Shown here piece by piece: positions 4,835-8,586 of a stretch of 8,586 bases of DNA. A program made the position numbers and the translations under genes. The first letter of the stretch is position 1. Each line of letters begins with the position of its first letter. Origin of the DNA: an uncultured Nostocoides sp. (GTDB lineage: Bacteria > Actinomycetota > Actinomycetes > Actinomycetales > Dermatophilaceae); the NCBI GenBank assembly GCA_936931335.1, contig CAKZIH010000054.1, positions 1 through 8,586 on the forward strand. The letters run 5' to 3'. The notes beneath the pieces were generated by a model, which saw only the letters and a list, made by a program, of their open reading frames with translations, made no database searches and was not told where the DNA came from.

Positions 4835-5167
4835 TTATCCGCCGATCGCCCGGGTGCTCAGCACCAGGGCCAACGCCGACAACCCCACGAGCAGCACCAA
4901 GACGGTGAGCGCGACGACCTCACCCGCGGCGCTGCCCCGGCCTCCGGCCACCTCGATCCGGCGCGAATGCCGCAGCCGCACCAGACCCAATCCCGCACCG
5001 ACCCCGGCGACGATCGGCGCGATGACAATGGCGCCATACTCGGGCAGCCACCGGCAAAAGAGGCCGGTCACCGTCATCACCGCCAGCAGGGTGCGTCCCC
5101 AGGACAGGTCCGAGCGCTCGCGCGCCAGCCCGGTGTCACCGGCCCAGGGATCGTTGGCGGACAGCAC
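4835..5167 (-). CDS. DUF202 inner-membrane protein (second of a pair)
   Basis: This 110-residue protein has the DUF202 signature GLARERSDLSWGRT (13-26), corresponding to the family pattern x-LA-x-ER-T-x-L-AW-x-RT. Three predicted membrane segments follow: about 26-42, 46-64 and 83-105. The family is widespread (YidG/YidH in E. coli) and its function is unknown. The start is GTG at 5167, 3 nt after the stop of the preceding DUF202 gene, so translational coupling is likely. Two different DUF202 genes in tandem is a common arrangement, and the products may form a complex. The gene ends 74 nt before the ATPase start. Confidence 0.85.
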   Translation of the reverse strand: MLSANDPWAGDTGLARERSDLSWGRTLLAVMTVTGLFCRWLPEYGAIVIAPIVAGVGAGLGLVRLRHSRRIEVAGGRGSAAGEVVALTVLVLLVGLSALALVLSTRAIGG

Positions 5168-5170
5168 GAT

Positions 5171-5635
5171 TCACCCGCGGGTGGCGATGGACACCGCGAG
5201 CAGGGCCGAGGCCACCGCGACCCCGGCGGCGAGCACGAGCGCCAAGGGATTCAACGGCAGCGGCCGGGATTGGCGCATGGCGCGCTCCAAAGTCACCCAG
5301 CGATAACAGGAGGCGGCGGCGAGCACCATACCGAGGCAGATGAGCGTCAGCGAGAGCGCGCGTCGGGTGCCCGCGGAGAGCACCTGGCCCGCGAACGCCT
5401 CGATCGCGATGCCCCCGCCGAGCAGGGTCAGGGAGGTACGGATCCAGGCGAGGAAGGTGCGTTCGTTGGCCAGGCTGTAGCGCGGATCGGGTTCGCGGCC
5501 GGGCCCGAGCACCCACTGTTCGAAGCGGGTGCCCCGATCGTTCTCCGGTATGCCGTCCGCCCCCAAGGTCGACTGGGACTCGTTCGCCGGCACCTCAGCA
5601 CTCCCGGCCCGGATGATGCTGGGCGAGAACGTCAT
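5171..5635 (-). CDS. DUF202 inner-membrane protein, YidH-like (first of a pair)
   Basis: This 154-residue protein has the classic motif EPDPRYSLANERTFLAWIRT (48-67), preceded by RFEQWVLGPG (37-46). Three membrane helices are expected at about 62-84, 92-112 and 128-151, with the DPR-SLANERT segment on the cytoplasmic side. The N-terminal 35 residues are polar and unlike the usual short start of the family, so translation may begin further in; I kept the ATG at 5635, which lies 6 nt after the DUF3806 stop. The second DUF202 gene follows after 3 nt. Function is unknown across the family. The family assignment is very secure, the start less so. Confidence 0.88.
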   Translation of the reverse strand: MTFSPSIIRAGSAEVPANESQSTLGADGIPENDRGTRFEQWVLGPGREPDPRYSLANERTFLAWIRTSLTLLGGGIAIEAFAGQVLSAGTRRALSLTLICLGMVLAAASCYRWVTLERAMRQSRPLPLNPLALVLAAGVAVASALLAVSIATRG

Positions 5636-5641
5636 TCGGGT

Positions 5642-6178
5642 TCATCGCGCGGACTCCCGCACCGAGATCAGGTGGCGCACCACCCCGGGCAGCCACCCGG
5701 TCTCCCCGCGCATCCACCGCGCTGCGACGAGGTTGCCGGGCACCACCACGAAGTCGCCCTCGCGCTCGTCGGCGACCGCCAGATCGGTCCCGAAAACGTC
5801 GGTGACGATTCGCCAGCGCAGGTCGGTATGCCCCGTCAGATATTCACCGAGCCCGATGGCGAACCGCTCCACCAGTAGGTCGTGATCCTCCCGGCGCCGC
5901 TTCGCGGTGCCGGACCACTGCGCATACGCCTGGTCGTATGCCGCGGCCAAACTCTCCAGGTTGTCGACGTCCACCCCGGCCTCGGCCAGCGCGGCCAGGC
6001 CCGCGGCGATGCGCTCCCGCTCGCCCTCACCCAGACCGCGGTCGCGAGGGCGCAGCGGCCCCATACCGTTCTCATCGATCAGGGTTTCATCCGCGGCCGG
6101 ATAGCGCGCCGGAGCGGGCGCACCCCGATCATCGGCAACCCCGGCATCGGGGTCACTCTTGCGGGAGAACCAGCCCAT
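5642..6178 (-). CDS. DUF3806 domain protein
   Basis: This 178-residue soluble protein has a polar, probably disordered N-terminus (1-50), a helical region (52-95) and a C-terminal domain of about 98-172 matching DUF3806: LLVERFAIGLGEYLTGHTDLRWRIV, then GTDLAVADE, FVVVPGNLVAARW and GWLPGVVRHL. The function of the domain is not known. There is no signal peptide. The ATG at 6178 lacks a Shine-Dalgarno sequence, but CTGACC (6208-6213) and TACCCT (6185-6190) on the minus strand, spaced 17 nt, place a -10 only 6 nt before the ATG; a leaderless internal transcript is likely. The gene lies 31 nt after the rhodanese gene and 6 nt before the first DUF202 gene, so it probably begins a sub-operon with the DUF202 pair. 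Confidence 0.82.
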   Translation of the reverse strand: MGWFSRKSDPDAGVADDRGAPAPARYPAADETLIDENGMGPLRPRDRGLGEGERERIAAGLAALAEAGVDVDNLESLAAAYDQAYAQWSGTAKRRREDHDLLVERFAIGLGEYLTGHTDLRWRIVTDVFGTDLAVADEREGDFVVVPGNLVAARWMRGETGWLPGVVRHLISVRESAR

Positions 6179-6184
6179 GAGGCG

Positions 6185-6213
6185 AGGGTACCGGCGGGCG
6201 CCCCGCGGGTCAG
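6185..6213 (-). promoter_or_regulatory. Internal promoter for the DUF3806-DUF202-DUF202 genes
   Basis: CTGACC (6208-6213), 17 nt, then TACCCT (6185-6190) on the minus strand, with the ATG 6 nt further. The -35 overlaps the rhodanese stop codon. Four of six bases match TTGACA, and the -10 fits TANNNT. Confidence 0.5.
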
Positions 6214-6533
6214 AGGACCCGGGGCTGCCCCGTCTCGGCCGTCATCGACTTGCCCGCCGACGCCCAGGCGCGCATACCGCCGTCGACGTTGACCACGTCA
6301 TACCCCTGGGCGGCAAGGTAATTGACCACCTGGGCGGACCGGCCGCCGGAGCGGCAGATGATCGGCAGGGGTTCGCCATCGGGCAGGTCGCCGATGCGCA
6401 CGGGGATGTCGCTCATGACGATGTGGACGGCGCCGGGGGCATGCCCGGCCGCCCATTCGTCGTCTTCACGGACGTCGACGACGACGGCATCATCGGCAAG
6501 GTCGGTCACGGCGATGGCGGGAATCGGGCTCAC
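6210..6533 (-). CDS. Single-domain rhodanese-like sulfurtransferase
   Basis: This 107-residue protein is one rhodanese domain of the usual GlpE/PspE-like size. VVVDVREDDEWAAGHAPGAVHI (17-38) is the typical strand and CH2A region, and the active-site loop CRSGGRS (60-66) has the catalytic Cys60, which would carry a persulfide. VNVDGGMRAWASAG (81-94) is the C-terminal signature. It is predicted to be a cytoplasmic sulfur carrier; the physiological acceptor is unknown. The start is GTG at 6533. GGCGAG abuts the start and is too close to serve as a Shine-Dalgarno, whereas CACAAT (6540-6545, minus) lies 6 nt upstream and could be the -10 of a leaderless mRNA. It lies 47 nt after the glycosylase gene on the same strand. 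Confidence 0.92.
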   Translation of the reverse strand: MSPIPAIAVTDLADDAVVVDVREDDEWAAGHAPGAVHIVMSDIPVRIGDLPDGEPLPIICRSGGRSAQVVNYLAAQGYDVVNVDGGMRAWASAGKSMTAETGQPRVL

Positions 6534-6580
6534 CTCGCCATTGTGCCCCGCCTGGTATGCCCGTCTGGTGCCTACCTGTC

Positions 6581-7441
6581 CTACTTGAGGAACTTCGAGG
6601 TGCGCCGGTCGGCCAGCGGCTTACCGCCGGTCTGGCAGGTCGCGCAGTACTGCAGCGAGGAGTCGGCGAAGGACACCTCGCGAACGGTGTCACCGCATTC
6701 GGGACAGACCTCGCCGGTGCGGCCGTGAACCCTCATGCCGGCGCGTTTGGCGTCCTTGAGTTCGGTAGCCGGCTTGCCCGCGGCGGCGACAACCGCGCTG
6801 GTCAGCGTCTCGCGGGTCGCCTCATACAGGCGGGAGACGGCATCGGCATCCAGGGTCGCCGCAATCGCAAAGGGGGACATCTTGGCGACGTGGAGGATCT
6901 CGTCGGAATAGGCATTGCCGATGCCGGCGATGATCCCCTGGTCGCGCAAGACGCCCTTGATCTGCGCGCGGCGGCTGGCGAGGATCGCGGCGAACTCCTC
7001 CTGGCTGAAGTCCGCGGCGAGCGGGTCGGGCCCGAGGGTGGCGATGCCGGGCACCTGCTGGGGGTCCTCGACGATATAGGCGGCCAGACGCTTCTTGGTG
7101 CCGGCCTCGGTGAGGTCGAAACCGGAGCCGTCGTCCAGGCGCACCCGCAGCGCGATCGGCGACTTGCCGGGCCGGATCACGGTCTGCGGCAAGGCATCCG
7201 ACCAGCGCAGCCAGCCCGCCCGGGCGAGATGGAAGATGAGATGCGTTCCCCCGCAATCCAGGTCGAGGAACTTGCCATGGCGGCAGACGGAGTCGATCGG
7301 GGCGCCGACCAGCGCCTCCGGTGGGGGCTTGAAGGTCTTAAGCACGGTGATCGAGCCCAGCTCGACGCCGACCACGGCGAGCCCATCGGTCCGTTCGCGC
7401 AGGAACTGGGCCAGGGCCTGCACCTCGGGCAACTCAGGCAT
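6581..7441 (-). CDS. Fpg/Nei-family DNA glycosylase
   Basis: This 286-residue base-excision repair enzyme removes damaged bases and cuts the resulting abasic site. The N-terminus MPELPEVQ supplies the catalytic Pro2 and Glu3 (Pro1/Glu2 after Met removal). RHGKFLDLD (54-62) carries the conserved beta-hairpin Lys57. The helix-two-turn-helix is IKGVLRDQGIIAGIGNAYSDEIL (161-183), with Asn176. A four-cysteine zinc finger has Cys246, 249, 266 and 269 and ends TGGKPLADRR (271-280). The Arg that usually precedes the second CxxC in bacterial Fpg is replaced by Ser here (SSLQYC, 261-266), so lesion preference may differ from classical MutM. Its length and ADRR tail fit an actinobacterial Fpg/Nei subgroup. 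GGAGGGG lies upstream and the ATG is 3 nt after the App1-like stop, so it is translationally coupled. I give no symbol because several paralogues exist. Confidence 0.92.
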   Translation of the reverse strand: MPELPEVQALAQFLRERTDGLAVVGVELGSITVLKTFKPPPEALVGAPIDSVCRHGKFLDLDCGGTHLIFHLARAGWLRWSDALPQTVIRPGKSPIALRVRLDDGSGFDLTEAGTKKRLAAYIVEDPQQVPGIATLGPDPLAADFSQEEFAAILASRRAQIKGVLRDQGIIAGIGNAYSDEILHVAKMSPFAIAATLDADAVSRLYEATRETLTSAVVAAAGKPATELKDAKRAGMRVHGRTGEVCPECGDTVREVSFADSSLQYCATCQTGGKPLADRRTSKFLK

Positions 7442-7444
7442 CGT

Positions 7445-8527
7445 TTACCCCTCCACCACACCATCATTCGCGCCGTCCCGGTGATCCAGGGCGATCCGCA
7501 GCAGGCGCAACAGGCCGTAACCGTCGCTGGCGTGGCAGATCGGCACCGGCGCCCGCCGCCGGGAGGTCCCCACCGCATCCTGGGCCAGCGGGGTGAAGTG
7601 CGAGAGCATTTGCTCGGTCGCCGACAACCGACGAATCGCGATGGCGCGCACCGCATCCGGACGCTGCTCCGCGAACTCGCCGTAGAGGGCAGGATCGTGC
7701 TGACCATCGTCGCCGACCAATACCCAGCGCACCGATGGCAGGTCGCGGGTCAATCGATGCAGGCAGGCCCGCTTGTGCTCCTGCCCGCTGCGGAACCAGC
7801 CGGTATTGGTCGGACCCCAGTCGGTCATCAGCAGCGGACCCGGCGGATACCCGTTGGCGCGCAAAAAGCGGGTCAACTGCGGGACCGTGTTCCAGGCACC
7901 GGTGGAGACATAGACGAGCGGGGCGCCCGGGTGGTCGGCGAGCAACTCGCGGTACATGGACGCCATACCGGGGACCGCGGAACGGGTGCCCTCATGGCGC
8001 ACGAAGGTGTTCCAGGCGGCGATCATCGGCCGCGGCAACATGGTCTTGATCACCGTGTCGTCGATATCGCTGACCAGCCCAAAGTCGCTGTCCGGCGCCA
8101 CGATCACCACGTCGGCCCGGACGTCCGGCCCCCGCGGCGTGCGGATGGTCGCGGTATGCCAGCCCGGCGATAACCCGTGGCCGGGCAGGACAATGTCGAC
8201 GATGCCGCTGCGGTCGGCGCGGGTCTGGACGGTGGCCTCGCCGAGGGTGACCGTGACCGGTTCGCCGGGCGCGGGGGTGTTGAAGAAGGCGCGCCACCCG
8301 CGGCGCAGCCGGTCGGCGGGATAGTGCACCCCGGAGTTCGCCTCGTCAGTGGCGGCCTGATTTGCCTTGCGGGTCAAGAGAATCCGGGCAAGGACGCGCG
8401 CCTGATCGGTCGATCCGTAGCCGGGGAAGGAGATGGTCACGCTGCCCCAGCCGCGCGCTCGCAGCAGGCGCGCCTTCGTGCCCGTGATCCGGTCCTCGAT
8501 CACGGCCGCCAGGTGGGGCTTCGCCAT
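7445..8527 (-). CDS. App1-family protein (DUF2183), phosphatidate phosphatase-like
   Basis: This 360-residue protein carries the App1 catalytic domain (PF09949), named after the yeast actin-patch phosphatidate phosphatase. The HAD-like nucleophile motif DIDDT (154-158, in GLVSDIDDTVIKT), motif II YVSTGAWN (206-213), Lys252 in SGQEHKRACL and motif IV LVGDDGQHD (270-278) are all in the correct order. Residues about 22-145 form a beta-rich N-terminal part (FPGYGSTDQARVLARILLT, IVDIVLPG) usual in bacterial homologues. There is no signal peptide. By analogy it dephosphorylates a phospholipid or other phosphoester; the substrate is unproven for bacterial members. The ATG at 8527 has no Shine-Dalgarno, with a -10-like TAGGCT 7 nt upstream. 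It is the first gene of the block and its stop lies 3 nt before the glycosylase start. The domain call is firm, the enzymology inferred. Confidence 0.88.
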   Translation of the reverse strand: MAKPHLAAVIEDRITGTKARLLRARGWGSVTISFPGYGSTDQARVLARILLTRKANQAATDEANSGVHYPADRLRRGWRAFFNTPAPGEPVTVTLGEATVQTRADRSGIVDIVLPGHGLSPGWHTATIRTPRGPDVRADVVIVAPDSDFGLVSDIDDTVIKTMLPRPMIAAWNTFVRHEGTRSAVPGMASMYRELLADHPGAPLVYVSTGAWNTVPQLTRFLRANGYPPGPLLMTDWGPTNTGWFRSGQEHKRACLHRLTRDLPSVRWVLVGDDGQHDPALYGEFAEQRPDAVRAIAIRRLSATEQMLSHFTPLAQDAVGTSRRRAPVPICHASDGYGLLRLLRIALDHRDGANDGVVEG

Positions 8528-8534
8528 GGGCGTC

Positions 8535-8540
8535 AGCCTA
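8535..8540 (-). promoter_or_regulatory. -10 element for the App1-led transcript (leaderless)
   Basis: TAGGCT on the minus strand lies 7 nt before the ATG at 8527, with no Shine-Dalgarno between, so the mRNA probably starts at or next to the start codon. The -35 is weak. This would be the first promoter of the minus-strand block. Confidence 0.45.
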
Positions 8541-8578
8541 GGGTGTCGCGCCGACGGGTCGTGGGAAGCTGTGCGGCG

Positions 8579-8586
8579 ATGAATCC
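8579..8586 (+). CDS. Possible start of a divergent gene (partial)
   Basis: An ATG at 8579-8581 follows GGGAAG (8563-8568) by about 10 nt, near the right edge of the window, and would be divergent from the App1-like gene. Only two codons are visible, so this is a guess based on spacing and orientation. Confidence 0.15.

Noticed and set aside
4122..5878. Overlapping plus-strand open frames of 394 and 368 codons
   Set aside because: They run through the ATPase, DUF202 and DUF3806 genes in antisense and overlap each other. They have no motifs or good ribosome binding sites.
6557..8173. A 538-codon open frame on the plus strand
   Set aside because: It lies antisense to the glycosylase and App1-like genes, whose motifs are unmistakable. 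Its Gly/Arg/Gln-rich composition is typical of a shadow frame in high-GC DNA.
1..8586. CRISPR array, tRNA, rRNA, toxin-antitoxin pair or phage genes
   Set aside because: I looked for regularly spaced repeats, tRNA-like cloverleaves and rRNA words on both strands and found none. No small gene pair has toxin-antitoxin features.

Overview
The window is high-GC DNA with strong GC3 bias, and its gene types (F420_oxidored-family reductase, SnoaL-tailed ECF sigma factor, Orc1-like AAA ATPase, App1-family protein, actinobacterial Fpg/Nei variant) point to an actinomycete, probably of the Micrococcales. The genus is not determinable by eye.

Layout. (1) 1-499: a decayed LacI-family regulator, broken by a frameshift and internal deletions. 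(2) About 500-3500: a segment that looks acquired. It carries a divergent tetR/oxidoreductase pair (637-1209 minus, 1296-1970 plus) whose shared promoter region holds two matching palindromic operators, then a minus-strand unit of an ECF sigma factor with a SnoaL-like tail (2351-3190) and a small DUF1059-like protein (2050-2286). A C-terminal remnant of an IS21-family IstB helper (about 3310-3481, minus) lies at its right edge. (3) 3501-8527: seven tightly packed genes, all on the minus strand. In transcription order they are an App1/DUF2183 protein, an Fpg/Nei DNA glycosylase, a single-domain rhodanese, a DUF3806 protein, two DUF202 membrane proteins and an Orc1-like AAA ATPase with a C-terminal winged helix. 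(4) 8528-8586: a short upstream region, possibly with the start of a divergent gene.

Regulation. Several starts in the right-hand block have a -10-like hexamer 6-7 nt before the start codon and no Shine-Dalgarno sequence, which suggests leaderless mRNAs with internal promoters. The sigma gene has an excellent match to the ECF41-type promoter upstream of its start, suggesting autoregulation. The tetR/reductase pair looks like a self-contained inducible redox switch.

Composition. The word GTATG/CATAC occurs about 19 times in 3501-8586 and once in the LacI remnant, but I find none between 500 and 3500. With the IstB remnant, this is the main evidence that the middle segment has a different origin. 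I did not find a clear new multi-gene defence or biosynthetic system. The most useful leads are the sigma/DUF1059 module with its promoter, the twin TetR operators, the IstB remnant at the island edge, and the genome-specific word.
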